Source: UBA6022 sp038319685 (GTDB lineage: Bacteria; Patescibacteriota; Saccharimonadia; Saccharimonadales; Saccharimonadaceae). From it: a stretch of 64,000 nt of DNA. The DNA lies in assembly GCA_038319685.1 (NCBI GenBank), contig JBBQDN010000003.1, forward strand, positions 87,699 to 151,698, in the 5' to 3' direction. This document shows, piece after piece, positions 15,374 through 23,523 of the stretch (the first letter of the stretch is position 1; every line of letters starts with the position of its first letter). The translations under genes and the position numbers were made by a program. The notes beneath the pieces were generated by a model. It was not told the origin of the DNA and ran no database searches. It saw only the letters and a program-made list of their open reading frames with translations.

Positions 15374-16588
15374 CTATAATGAATGTGCAATGGCATGTGC
15401 GGCGAGAGCATTTTGCCCCCCTGTGCCCGGCGACGTATACCTGTCTAAATTACCCTTACGCGTGTAACCCAGATCATCGGTGGTGACCTTAAGGTGGCGA
15501 TCCCATCTGCGGGAAAGCTGCCAGATGTCGTCGATATGATGAGTAGCGATGGCGCTCAGTTGTATTTCTTCAAGATCGAGATCGGGACGACGTTGGATGA
15601 GATCTGCGACGTACTCATCCGTGCCTGCGAGTCCAATGTACTGGTATTCTTGTTCGTCAGTCGTGGGTAATAGGTCATACGATATATCAATCTTCGCGAT
15701 GAAGCTTGCGATACTCATCCCGTTTAAATGTTTTACTACCCACCCGTTAACGAGATTTTTTGATGCTAGATTATTTAATCTTGAACGTGCTATTTGCTCG
15801 CGTTTTTGCACACTGAGAGGATCGGTAGTGTATCGTTCAGTCGCGAGTTCTTGGAGTCTCGATAATGTGCCGAAATGGTCTCTGGCAGTCGAAAATCCGG
15901 GTCCGCGCTCGCGTCCAGAGAGAATTGCAAGCATGCGTCTGGTGAGCGGCATACCGTTGTTGACATGCATGACACGTGCCCCCCAAGCAATGAAGTCTTC
16001 CTCTTCCCAGTAATAAATACTTGGATAGCCGATTAATTCGTTGACTTCGTTTGGATGACCGGCATGTTTAGCCATGTGCCACGGGCTGGGCCCGTAACCG
16101 TCATGATGAGCGGCAGTGTAATCGTCACCAGTCGGTCTGTGTTTGAGCCGTTCGGCTTGTTCAAGTGCGTAGGCGGCAAATTGCTTACGAGACCAGTGTT
16201 CGTAAGGATCTTGATCAGGACTCGGTTCGCCAAGTTCGGCAAGGTAGTCGGAGAAGTTATTGCCAAACATTAATTTGATTCCAAATCGACTACGACCGTA
16301 TCCAAATGTGCTTAGTCGGTCTATGTGTACGCGTTTGAGTCTGTCAAATCGTGGATCATCGGCAAGTACGCTAATAATGTGCTTCCCATACGTTAGATAG
16401 TCATCTTTGTCCCATTCGCGATCATTTAAGCGTTTGACACGTTTTGTGTCGGGAGTAATATCTGGTGATAATGCGACATCTTGAATAGAAACGAGGTCAC
16501 CCGGTCCTGACTCTTCGAGTCGCTGAGCAATCGCAGCATCACCAATCAACTTGTCACCTGTACGTTTATCAAACCAAATTTCTTTCAC
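15374..16588 (-). CDS. Hypothetical protein with tandem homing-endonuclease-associated-like repeats
   Basis: About 404 residues. I chose GTG 16588 because a TACAAT box lies 6 bases upstream; an ATG five codons earlier overlaps that box. The protein shows at least three repeats of about 60-65 residues with the pattern W-x3-F/Y-x-A-x10-P-x10-G-PS/F..HFG-x-L: around 60-130, 130-190 (HWSRKQFAAYALEQAERLKHRP, cut for length) and 195-260 (YWEEEDFIAWGARVMHVNNG). The layout resembles the DNA-binding repeats found beside homing nucleases. No nuclease motif is visible. I do not recognise the full-length protein. Confidence 0.65.
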   Translation of the reverse strand: MKEIWFDKRTGDKLIGDAAIAQRLEESGPGDLVSIQDVALSPDITPDTKRVKRLNDREWDKDDYLTYGKHIISVLADDPRFDRLKRVHIDRLSTFGYGRSRFGIKLMFGNNFSDYLAELGEPSPDQDPYEHWSRKQFAAYALEQAERLKHRPTGDDYTAAHHDGYGPSPWHMAKHAGHPNEVNELIGYPSIYYWEEEDFIAWGARVMHVNNGMPLTRRMLAILSGRERGPGFSTARDHFGTLSRLQELATERYTTDPLSVQKREQIARSRLNNLASKNLVNGWVVKHLNGMSIASFIAKIDISYDLLPTTDEQEYQYIGLAGTDEYVADLIQRRPDLDLEEIQLSAIATHHIDDIWQLSRRWDRHLKVTTDDLGYTRKGNLDRYTSPGTGGQNALAAHAIAHSL

Positions 16589-16672
16589 ATACTTATTGTA
16601 CAAAAATCAACTATGTTTTGTAAATAGAATAAGATGTTAGTGCCTAAAGCCATGCGAAGATACTAAGGGGTG

Positions 16673-17458
16673 TTACGTCAGTCGCACACTCAGTCCAATA
16701 CCATCAAATGTCCGGCATGCGAACACAGGTTCGAACAGTGTACTGAGTTCGGGGTAATACTGATATCCTAGATCGGCAAACTGGGTAATCTCATCGACGG
16801 TTTGAATACGACGCTTTATCAGCCAGTGTGCGAATGCGCCGCGGGCTATTTTGGCATGGACAACAACGAATTTGGGTTCATTCGTACGCGGGTCGAGGGT
16901 GAGGAATTTTGGCGTAATCACCCGTACATCTGGGGGGTACGAAGATATTGATTTAGTATATTCAATTGCCGAAAGGTTAATAATATCGTTATTGGTCGGA
17001 ATCTGCTGAGCAATGGACGATCCCCAAAACTCGTACAGATTTTTATACCTATCGTCCGGCAAACGATAGCCCATTTCGAGTCGGTACGGAGTAATGCTGT
17101 CCAGTGCACGCAATATACCATATAGTCCAGACAGGATAAACAGGTGGTCGTTGGCATACGCTCGGTCATCGTCGTTAAACGATTGTGTTTGCAGGCCGCT
17201 ATAAATATCACCTAAGAATGCGTCGATAGCAGGTAATTGGTGATCAACTGCTGGTGTCCATTCATGGATAAGTTCCTGGGTTTTAAGCGCCATAACGGGT
17301 GATAACTGCATGGTTTTACCTATTTGTGCAACGGATAGTGTTTGTAGATAGGTTGCTAATTCTTGGCTATGACCTAGAAGTTGTGGTTGTTGATAGGGCA
17401 CGGTCGTAGACTGATTTTTCTGCATGGTTTTGGACGAATGAAGCAGGATTGTTAACAT
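16673..17458 (-). CDS. yaaA: YaaA family peroxide-stress protein
   Basis: 261 residues matching the DUF328/UPF0246 fold: an N-terminal MLTILLHSSKTM, then LSGLYGILRALDSITPYRLEMG at about 115-137, the family signature. The C-terminal part has FLTLDPRTNEPKFVVVHAKIARGAFAHWLIKRRI, also typical. YaaA binds DNA and limits iron-dependent damage under peroxide stress in E. coli. A TAAGAT box 6 bases upstream of the ATG supports the start. It stands alone. Confidence 0.88.
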   Translation of the reverse strand: MLTILLHSSKTMQKNQSTTVPYQQPQLLGHSQELATYLQTLSVAQIGKTMQLSPVMALKTQELIHEWTPAVDHQLPAIDAFLGDIYSGLQTQSFNDDDRAYANDHLFILSGLYGILRALDSITPYRLEMGYRLPDDRYKNLYEFWGSSIAQQIPTNNDIINLSAIEYTKSISSYPPDVRVITPKFLTLDPRTNEPKFVVVHAKIARGAFAHWLIKRRIQTVDEITQFADLGYQYYPELSTLFEPVFACRTFDGIGLSVRLT

Positions 17459-17516
17459 ACTACTATCTTAACAGGAAATAGTGGGTGTAAAATAGAATAA
17501 ACAAGGAGGTAGTAGT

Positions 17517-17849
17517 ATGGGTGCATCACAACAACGAATGCGAGCAGATACAATTCGTAAAGAAGCGGCAGATAAACGACAGCAGGCAGCAGACTATGAA
17601 CGTGCTGCAACGAACGCGAGTGCCGATGATCAGGCGCAGACTAATACAGAACAAGCAAACAGTATGAACGCAGCAGCGGATAGTTTAGATGCACAGGCAA
17701 TCGCCATAGATCACGAAGTACAGCAGGCTGAGCAAGAAGCTGAGCATCTAGCAAATGAAGAACAGAGGTTGCGTGAACAGGCTGATGATCTGAAACGTAA
17801 ACGACAGGATATTTTAGGTGATTCTGGCGGGCCACTGTCATTTCTTTAG
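17517..17849 (+). CDS. Small Ala/Gln/Glu-rich coiled-coil protein
   Basis: 110 residues, almost entirely one alpha-helical coiled coil of Ala, Gln, Glu and Asp heptads (residues 10-100), with a short C-terminal GDSGGPLSFL. A strong Shine-Dalgarno AAGGAGG precedes the ATG, one of the few leadered starts in this region. No Cys and no membrane segment. It could be a structural or stress protein; I do not recognise it. Confidence 0.65.
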   Translation: MGASQQRMRADTIRKEAADKRQQAADYERAATNASADDQAQTNTEQANSMNAAADSLDAQAIAIDHEVQQAEQEAEHLANEEQRLREQADDLKRKRQDILGDSGGPLSFL

Positions 17850-17926
17850 AGGTCTATGTATTGACAATCGGCACTAATGTGCTAATATTTAACTCCACCT
17901 TAACATCTACTACAAGAGAGAACATC

Positions 17927-18610
17927 ATGCTGAGTTTCGGATGGTTTGGTTTCCTCGGCTACGGCTACTTGCCCGTCGGAGGAACCTGGGCCCTCGTGTC
18001 GATCTACAAGATTTTGCGAGGTAAGTACGAATCCAGAGGTTTCTGGATCGCTTCACTCGTCGCGTCGATGTATGTCGTCGGCAATGGGTTCAAGATGCTG
18101 ATTCTGGGTCCGCAGTTCCTCCGCTGGCATTTGTCAGATTTCGGATTTCCTGCGTTCATCGGCTTCATGCTGAGCGTCCACGGGAGGGTCCTGAAACACA
18201 GTCGGTCCGAACAGATCACGGTCGCCATGCACAAGTTGCGAGTGGCCAAGAATGTGTTCAGGACGACGTGTATCGCGATCGGTTTGGCGGTGTGCTACGA
18301 GGTTTTCGTCGGTATCCTGTTCAGATCTGCTGGTGATCGAGTCGACACTAAGCAACTGTTCGTTGGTAACTTCGACTGGCTCGATATTCTGGCGTACTGC
18401 GTCGGCGGCACGGTCGCACTCGGTGCTCATCGCTGGTCCGTGAAGTTCTGGCAGTCGATTGTCGACTACCAGGCTCCAAAGGCCGAAATCCTCCTGGGGA
18501 ACGTCGTCAGTGATGACGAAAAGATCCGGCGAGATCAGAAAAAGATGCGTTCTGCCAAAAAGGCGAAACGTCGCAGACGTTCTCCGCATCACAGTACACC
18601 ACGCAGATAG
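17927..18610 (+). CDS. Multi-pass membrane protein with basic tail
   Basis: 227 residues. ATG 17927 follows GAGAG and a TTGACA / TAATAT promoter near 17872-17900. About four membrane segments are visible (around 3-25, 40-60, 105-130, 160-178), then a cytoplasmic tail ending in a run of Lys and Arg (KKAKRRRRS). Codon use is clearly richer in GC (CTC, GTC, ATC, TTC) than most neighbours, which hints at acquisition from another source. Family not recognised. Confidence 0.65.
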   Translation: MLSFGWFGFLGYGYLPVGGTWALVSIYKILRGKYESRGFWIASLVASMYVVGNGFKMLILGPQFLRWHLSDFGFPAFIGFMLSVHGRVLKHSRSEQITVAMHKLRVAKNVFRTTCIAIGLAVCYEVFVGILFRSAGDRVDTKQLFVGNFDWLDILAYCVGGTVALGAHRWSVKFWQSIVDYQAPKAEILLGNVVSDDEKIRRDQKKMRSAKKAKRRRRSPHHSTPRR

Positions 18611-18644
18611 ATCTGCGTTCGTAGTAGAAAAAGTAAGGTGAAAA

Positions 18645-18669
18645 CGGCGTTCCCATCACGGGGACGCCG
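18645..18669 (+). terminator. Terminator hairpin after the membrane protein gene
   Basis: CGGCGTTCCC pairs with GGGGACGCCG (10 bp, one G-U) around a 5-base loop, followed by a T-rich but interrupted tail. Confidence 0.6.
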
Positions 18670-18794
18670 ATTTCATTTGTTTTCATAGTTTGATGTTTAT
18701 GTTTGCAATAATTTCAAAATGTTGATTTAATAATCATCAAAATCTTGATCGAATCAAGACATCCGTCTTGTATCAGGGTTAAAATGGAGTGTTT

Positions 18795-18920
18795 ATGGCA
18801 ACTGCTATTCATAGCTTTGTCGGACCGTTGGCTCATTTCAGGGCAGGGCTAATGTTTAAGCGTTTCGTGGACCATACCAACGCTCATTCAGGGCGGGCTC
18901 TTCTTTTTTCTGAGTCGTAA
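18795..18920 (+). CDS. Small protein, MATA-HxF-GPLA family, copy A
   Basis: 41 residues: MATAIHSFVGPLAHFRAG then LMFKRFVDHTN and so on. GGAG lies 5 bases upstream of the ATG. The first 28 residues match the start of the oppositely oriented frame at 19342 (MATA-H-F-GPLA--RA--MF-RF---T), so the two are paralogues. Conservation of the N-terminus between divergent copies is the main evidence that it is coding. The last codons lie in the left arm of a GC-rich inverted repeat. Function unknown. Confidence 0.5.
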   Translation: MATAIHSFVGPLAHFRAGLMFKRFVDHTNAHSGRALLFSES

Positions 18921-19013
18921 GTGTATCCTCAGTTAATCCTTTCTTTTGACAAGGCAAAAGAAAGGATTAATTAAAATATATTCACTACTCAAAAAAAGAA
19001 GAAGAGCCCGCCC
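18891..19013. repeat. GC-rich inverted repeat with a nested hairpin insertion
   Basis: GGGCGGGCTCTTCTT (18891-18905) is perfectly complementary to 18999-19013. The loop between the arms contains a second perfect 15-bp hairpin, TTAATCCTTTCTTTT / AAAAGAAAGGATTAA (18933-18970), which is the same sequence as the outer hairpin of the large repeat family. T runs follow the stem on both strands, so the outer repeat probably acts as a bidirectional terminator between the two convergent small genes. Confidence 0.65.
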
Positions 19014-19063
19014 AAAAGGAGCGTTTGTACGAATCAGCTTCGTATGCTCAACTTCAGGACAAG

Positions 19064-19342
19064 CTAGTTGTAGTACATCGTCCACCAGAAAACCGGACCA
19101 ATGAAGAAGTGACGACGGCAATGAATCTTGCCCAAGTCCCTCTGGAACACACGGAAGTTTCTCGCCGGAAGATCCGGAAAGTTCGCTTCGATCCTAGCGG
19201 AGAACCATGAGCGTGGTGACCGCCATGAGGCACGTTCCCAAGAGACTGTGAATCCCTCCGTCCTCTTTTCAAACCGTCGGAACATTTCTCTCGCTCTGAT
19301 CTGAGCGAGAGGACCCTTAAAATCATGCACTGCGGTAGCCAT
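19064..19342 (-). CDS. Small protein, MATA-HxF-GPLA family, copy B
   Basis: 92 residues starting MATAVHDFKGPLAQIRA and continuing REMFRRFEKRTEG. GGGAG lies about 6 bases upstream of the ATG. Residues 1-28 match the small protein encoded at 18795 on the other strand. The remaining 64 residues are rich in Arg, Trp and Phe and have no counterpart in copy A. An overlapping frame shares the region, so only the N-terminal part is well supported. The gene ends at a large inverted repeat. I do not recognise it. Confidence 0.42.
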   Translation of the reverse strand: MATAVHDFKGPLAQIRAREMFRRFEKRTEGFTVSWERASWRSPRSWFSARIEANFPDLPARNFRVFQRDLGKIHCRRHFFIGPVFWWTMYYN

Positions 19343-19483
19343 ATTGCTCCCGTTCTAGCTCCGACACAGGGTTGCTACCCTGTTCTTAATCAAAGCTCTA
19401 AAATGTATTAAACTACTACATACGCAGTAATGCAAGCTTAATAAATATCTGGCTTACTCTGTTCTTTTGACATGTCAGAGGTT

Positions 19484-20008
19484 AATCCTTACTTTGATCC
19501 CTCAAAGTAACAAAACGGCTTCTTTCGTACCGACGAAAGAAGCAAAGACTCCTGGGGTTGCTTCCCGTCGCCAAGATTCGTCTGTCCGGTTTCAAGGGCA
19601 CTGCGAAACACCCTCCGGGTGGTCATTTTTCATTTCTTTAACTGTTTAAAAATGACACGTCCTCGCACATTATTCCTTGAAACCGCACTGTCGCTTCTTG
19701 GGTCGGTCCAGATACCCCAGACCCCGGGGCTACGGTCCGGTGTAAAAACAAGTGACTCGCGCGGTGGGCCTGGTCATCTGCAGCGACCCGAGAAGAAGCT
19801 GGATACAAACAGTAGAGTAATTCGCGAGGACGTGTCCATTACAAACAACTAAAGAAATAGTAATGGACCGATCCCCTTCAGGGGTCGTTCCGCAGCGACT
19901 GCTGTTTTATTCAGATACTTCTCGGCGTCGTGAAGCCGACCAGCAGTTTTATGTTCCTTTTGCTGCCAAAAGGAACAAAGAGTTTGTTACTTTGGAAAAG
20001 TAAGGATT
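19484..20008. repeat. Giant multi-hairpin palindromic repeat, copy R2
   Basis: The most complete palindrome of the family. Left arm: TTACTTTG/CAAAGTAA, CTTCTTTCGT/ACGAAAGAAG, CACCC/GGGTG, and GTCATTTTT/AAAAATGAC (about 19620-19657). Right arm: CCATTAC/GTAATGG (about 19837-19867), GATCCCCT/AGGGGTC, GTTCCTTTTG/CAAAAGGAAC and the closing hairpin. Each arm repeats the same order of motifs (ACACGTCCTCGC next to the variable stem), so the whole unit is one large inverted repeat. Its right end is about 40 bases before the nusA -35 box. Confidence 0.8.
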
Positions 20009-20045
20009 AGCATGCTTACAACTACGTAACGATTGTCGATAGTAC

Positions 20046-20075
20046 TTGCAATACCTAAACGCGCAGTGCTATAAT
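20046..20075 (+). promoter_or_regulatory. nusA promoter
   Basis: TTGCAA at 20046-20051, an 18-base spacer, and TATAAT at 20070-20075. Transcription should start near 20082, just upstream of an attenuator hairpin. Confidence 0.65.
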
Positions 20076-20089
20076 ACACGCAGTACATT

Positions 20090-20112
20090 CCGGCCAGCAG
20101 GTCGGATTTTTT
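20090..20112 (+). terminator. Intrinsic attenuator in the nusA leader
   Basis: CCGGCC-AGCA-GGTCGG (6-bp stem, tetraloop) followed by ATTTTTT, located between the nusA promoter and its AAGGAG. This is a full intrinsic terminator 22 bases before the ribosome binding site, so termination there would reduce nusA expression. Confidence 0.6.
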
Positions 20113-20134
20113 CATAGAATAAGGAGAAACAATC

Positions 20135-21268
20135 ATGGAAGATATCAACATCAAACAACTTACTCTCGCGGTTCGAACAATCGCCGAAGAGAAAAACTTG
20201 CCCGAAGAAGTCGTTTTGTCTGTCATCGAACAGGCGATTGCTGCTGCATGGCGCCGTGATAATGGTGAGCGTGATCAGGAGGTTCGTGCCGAACTAAACG
20301 TGAACGACGGAACAGCCAACGTATTTGTATCTCGCGAAGTTGTCGAAGAAGTTGGATCAGACGCGGTTGAAATCAGCCTGGATGACGCGAAAAAAGTCAA
20401 AAAAGACGCCGTCATCGGTGATGTGATCGAAGAAAAACACGAAGTCATTAGTTTTGGTCGTGTTGCCGCACAAACGGCAAAACAAGTCGTGTTGCAGCGT
20501 CTGCGTGAAGCAGAACGCGAAGTCGTACTCGAAGAATACGAAGACAAAATTGGGACTATCGTCACCGGTACTGTCCAGCGTGTTGAACCGCGTGTTGTCC
20601 GAGTGGAACTAGGTAAAGCAACAGGAATTATTCCTCAGTCTGAACAAATTCAAGGCGAATTTTATAGCATCGGGAGCCGTATCAAGGTATTTATCAAAGA
20701 TATCGAACGTGATAACCGTGGACCACAGCTGATTTTGAGCCGTGGTAACGAAGCTTTTGTTGAATTCTTGTTCCGCCAGGAAGTTCCTGAAATGGAAACT
20801 GGTGCCGTCGAAATCAAAGCTATCGCCCGCGAAGCTGGTCGCCGTACGAAACTTGCTGTTGCGAGTACTGTTCCAGGCGTTGACCCAGTTGGGACATTTG
20901 TCGGTGGTCATGGAACACGAGTCCAGGCGGTCATGAACGAAATTGGTGATCAGGAAAAAATCGACATCATTACGTTTGACGCAAATAGTGAACAGTTCAT
21001 CAAAAACGCCCTTAGCCCAGCTGAAGTGGTCAAAGTCGAGATCGACGAAGAGAAAAAACGTGCAACTGTGTATGTCGCCGAAGACCAGCAATCAATTGCT
21101 ATCGGTCGTGGTGGTCAGAACGTCCGACTTGCCAGCCGTTTGTCAGGGTATGAGCTGGATATCGAAACAGCGACAAAACCTGCAGACAAACCTGCTGCTG
21201 AATCAAAACCTCGCAAGAATATCGAAGACGATCTGTTAAACGCGGTCGAAGAATCAAGCAACGAATAG
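20135..21268 (+). CDS. nusA: Transcription termination/antitermination factor NusA
   Basis: 377 residues: an N-terminal RNAP-binding domain (1-125), an S1 domain (KIGTIVTGTVQRVEPRVVRVEL, cut by length, at about 135-200), then two KH domains (REAGRRTKLAVAS, VGTFVGGHGTRVQAVMNE at about 250-270, and IAIGRGGQNVRLASRLSGY at about 327-345). There are no C-terminal acidic repeats, as in most non-proteobacterial NusA. It binds RNA polymerase and promotes pausing and termination. AAGGAG lies 8 bases before the ATG. The promoter and an intrinsic terminator lie in a leader of about 50 bases, which suggests autoregulation. Usual partners rimP and infB are not adjacent. Confidence 0.95.
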   Translation: MEDINIKQLTLAVRTIAEEKNLPEEVVLSVIEQAIAAAWRRDNGERDQEVRAELNVNDGTANVFVSREVVEEVGSDAVEISLDDAKKVKKDAVIGDVIEEKHEVISFGRVAAQTAKQVVLQRLREAEREVVLEEYEDKIGTIVTGTVQRVEPRVVRVELGKATGIIPQSEQIQGEFYSIGSRIKVFIKDIERDNRGPQLILSRGNEAFVEFLFRQEVPEMETGAVEIKAIAREAGRRTKLAVASTVPGVDPVGTFVGGHGTRVQAVMNEIGDQEKIDIITFDANSEQFIKNALSPAEVVKVEIDEEKKRATVYVAEDQQSIAIGRGGQNVRLASRLSGYELDIETATKPADKPAAESKPRKNIEDDLLNAVEESSNE

Positions 21269-21288
21269 ATTCGTTCTATTTGCTAATC

Positions 21289-21317
21289 ATCCACTCCGTT
21301 ATCAGGGGTGGATTTTT
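21289..21317 (+). terminator. nusA terminator
   Basis: ATCCACTCC pairs with GGGGTGGAT (9 bp, one G-U), followed by five T. Confidence 0.8.
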
Positions 21318-21368
21318 AGTGAAAAACTATTCACTGTAATGTTTTAATTGCCATTTCATACTAGATAC

Positions 21369-22106
21369 ATGAATAAGCAACCATACAACATATTTGATTT
21401 ACCTACCCGCCATTTAACTGATCAGCATTATGTACCACCTAAGGCTCGTCGATCTGATGAAATAGAAAGACGCCACAACTTACCGTCGGGGACGGTTCTG
21501 GCTGAACAGCAGCGTGACGGGTTAGCTGTCGCTAGTCATATCCTTGATCATGTCGAATCGGCTGAAGACGTTGACTTTGCGACAAGTATGGTTGCCGTGA
21601 GTGGAATGAATACTAGCTGGTATAGTTATGGACGTGGCGCCGATGTGATGCGCCGTCGACTTGAACTCCCAACACTCGCAACAGAGGATGATGATTGGCG
21701 TGAAACTCGTGAAGGCCTTTTTATAAAAGCCAAAAAGGGATTGGTGCACGCGGCTGAATTAGCCAACATATATGTTCGTTCGACAATAGATAGAGCCCCG
21801 ACAGTAAGGGCAAAACGATTCATCGGAAGGCATATGGGGAATGTTTCATTGCAACTTGCCTGCGTACGACTAGGGAATGCACCGTTGTCGCTCAGTGCAT
21901 TTGATACACAGGTTATCGCGCGCGATCAATCACTCGAAACGCTTGAATTATCACGGATTATCGGTCAACAAATCGGATCTCATCCATCGATTGCTCAGTT
22001 TGCTGATCCAGATAGTCCAACTGCAATTTATTGGCGACGACACGCACCTAACGGTGCATATGACGCATATGAACGCGCAATTACAGAAGTTCGTGACGCC
22101 GCCTAG
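21369..22106 (+). CDS. Hypothetical protein, lineage-restricted
   Basis: 245 residues. ATG 21369 is 6 bases after a CATACT box, so I prefer it to an ATG seven codons upstream. The protein is soluble and mainly helical, with a central segment YGRGADVMRRRLELPTLATE and a C-terminal half rich in Leu, Ser and Arg. No recognised domain, signal peptide or metal motif. Its 3' end overlaps the convergent NUDIX-like gene by 4 bases. Confidence 0.65.
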   Translation: MNKQPYNIFDLPTRHLTDQHYVPPKARRSDEIERRHNLPSGTVLAEQQRDGLAVASHILDHVESAEDVDFATSMVAVSGMNTSWYSYGRGADVMRRRLELPTLATEDDDWRETREGLFIKAKKGLVHAAELANIYVRSTIDRAPTVRAKRFIGRHMGNVSLQLACVRLGNAPLSLSAFDTQVIARDQSLETLELSRIIGQQIGSHPSIAQFADPDSPTAIYWRRHAPNGAYDAYERAITEVRDAA

Positions 22107-22771
22107 AGAACGAATGTCTTTTCAACGAAAAACGGCGAGTTTTTGCCGTATAATTCTGCCAACAAACTCATATTAGGAAGCATCCCCTCAGCTGAAAAGT
22201 CAGGAGATTTTTCCCAGTAGTAGTCGGCTAGTTCGGTATCAGCCACAAGATCACCTCCGATGTCATCACACCCAAGAAGGGTAAAGTGAGTAAAGCTTTC
22301 AAGTTCGTCGCCACGATACACTCGGAAATACCCACTACCTTTGACTGTAAAATCACCCGATAGTCCTGTTTTTGTCAGGCACTCATCATGCGCGGTTTGT
22401 ACGACATCGGTTTGGGCGGTTGGCTGTGCATGCATAAAACCAGATAACCCAAGGAGTGGATGTGTATGGCGCTTATAAAGTAGCCAAGCCCCATCTGATT
22501 GGCGTCGGATGACCAATAACAATACCGAATACGCGCGGTCAATAAGACGACTCTGCTTTTTTAATGCACCCTTACCGACGCGTCGACCTTCGGGTGTCAG
22601 CGCATAGTGCCCTTCGTCGGTTTTTATAACATAGCCTTCTTGGATGACTTTTTTGAGATGGTAGGTGAAGAGTTTACTATCAATATCATCAGGCTGTAGC
22701 TCACTAAAGCGCATACTGTCAGCGAAGGCGAGATGATAAACGATTGATTTGCCAATATGATGGTCGAGCAT
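22103..22771 (-). CDS. Winged-helix plus NUDIX-like regulator or hydrolase
   Basis: 222 residues. Residues 1-75 look like an ArsR/HxlR-type winged helix (FSELQPDDIDSKLFTYHLKKVIQEGYVIKTDEGHYALTPEG). Residues 80-205 have a NUDIX-like order of strands (VLLLVIRRQSDGAWLLYKR, GLSGFMHAQPTAQTDVVQTAHDEC, FTHFTLLGCDD), but the box is degenerate: the expected REUxEE reads AHDECLTK. It may bind a nucleotide ligand rather than cleave it, as in NrtR-type regulators (inference). Confidence 0.65.
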   Translation of the reverse strand: MLDHHIGKSIVYHLAFADSMRFSELQPDDIDSKLFTYHLKKVIQEGYVIKTDEGHYALTPEGRRVGKGALKKQSRLIDRAYSVLLLVIRRQSDGAWLLYKRHTHPLLGLSGFMHAQPTAQTDVVQTAHDECLTKTGLSGDFTVKGSGYFRVYRGDELESFTHFTLLGCDDIGGDLVADTELADYYWEKSPDFSAEGMLPNMSLLAELYGKNSPFFVEKTFVL

Positions 22772-22859
22772 AGTGTGTAGTATAACAGTCCTTGCTATTA
22801 GATGTTGTCTATATCCATATAATTGACTTTACAGCAAAGGCGTATTATGTTACTGCATC

Positions 22860-23138
22860 GTGTCGTACCCGGATGACAACGCAGTTTGCGGGAATCTCAC
22901 TCGCTTTCAGGTCGTCAGGATGCCGGACGTCGGCGAGCTTGACCAGCTACTCATTGCGCTGGCGAGGACCGGCATGCTGGAGGTCGAAGGCGAGGTGGTG
23001 CGCATTGGTGCGTTGAAGGCAGAACTGCGCAACTTCTCTAAGCGCATGCTCGAGCTTCTTTTGCTCGTCATGGACAACGAGGAGGTCGGCCAGGAGTTCG
23101 GGGCTATCGCAACAGGTAGTCGCGTCAGCATCAACTAG
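22860..23138 (+). CDS. Small GC-rich hypothetical protein
   Basis: 92 residues from GTG 22860. TTGACT and TATGTT, 17 bases apart, end 8 bases before the GTG, so a leaderless start is well supported. The protein is acidic and helical (VGELDQLLIALARTGMLEVEGEVV, then ELRNFSKRMLELLLLVMDNEEVGQE, cut for length). Codon use is much richer in GC than neighbours. Followed by a GGTTGCCC/GGGCAACC hairpin at about 23143-23183. Family not recognised. Confidence 0.55.
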   Translation: MSYPDDNAVCGNLTRFQVVRMPDVGELDQLLIALARTGMLEVEGEVVRIGALKAELRNFSKRMLELLLLVMDNEEVGQEFGAIATGSRVSIN

Positions 23139-23217
23139 TTGTCTCGTGGTTGCCCTTGGTCGTGAAGATCGGGGGCAACCAAGAGTCATGAATTTATTGT
23201 AAAAAACGCTCGTGCTA

Positions 23218-23302
23218 TTGACGGCAATATGGATACAAAGCGTATACTAGATAAGGTCATGTGAGTACTGGTGGAGAACCTTTCAACCTGCAGACCTTTT
23301 TT
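23218..23302 (+). promoter_or_regulatory. Promoter and early intrinsic terminator in a long leader
   Basis: TTGACG (23218-23223) and TATACT (23243-23248) are followed by an AAGGTC/GACCTT hairpin with internal GGT/ACC pairing and six T (to 23302). This places an attenuator about 50 bases into the transcript. A further 220 bases without a gene, with TATCA/TGATA and CAGAT/ATCTG hairpins, precede the small gene at 23524. Alternatively the first 50 bases form a separate short RNA. Confidence 0.45.
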
Positions 23303-23523
23303 AAAACTAAAGCCGGTATACACACCTATCATCTTGGTGATAAAGCGTCCCTGTCAGGCTTCATATTCAATCGCTACTTCAGGTGATACAGCAGATTTCA
23401 TGGCGGTGAACATCTGTCTCCTCGTAGCATAACCCTTAATTCCGCGGCTGGCACACTTATTCTTGTTGTCAGTTTTTTGTTTACAAAAAATAAACCATTT
23501 TATCTATCAAGGGAGTACAGGAT

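Noticed and set aside
22103..22771. Active NUDIX hydrolase
   Set aside because: The NUDIX box lacks the REUxEE core, so only a NUDIX-like fold is claimed.
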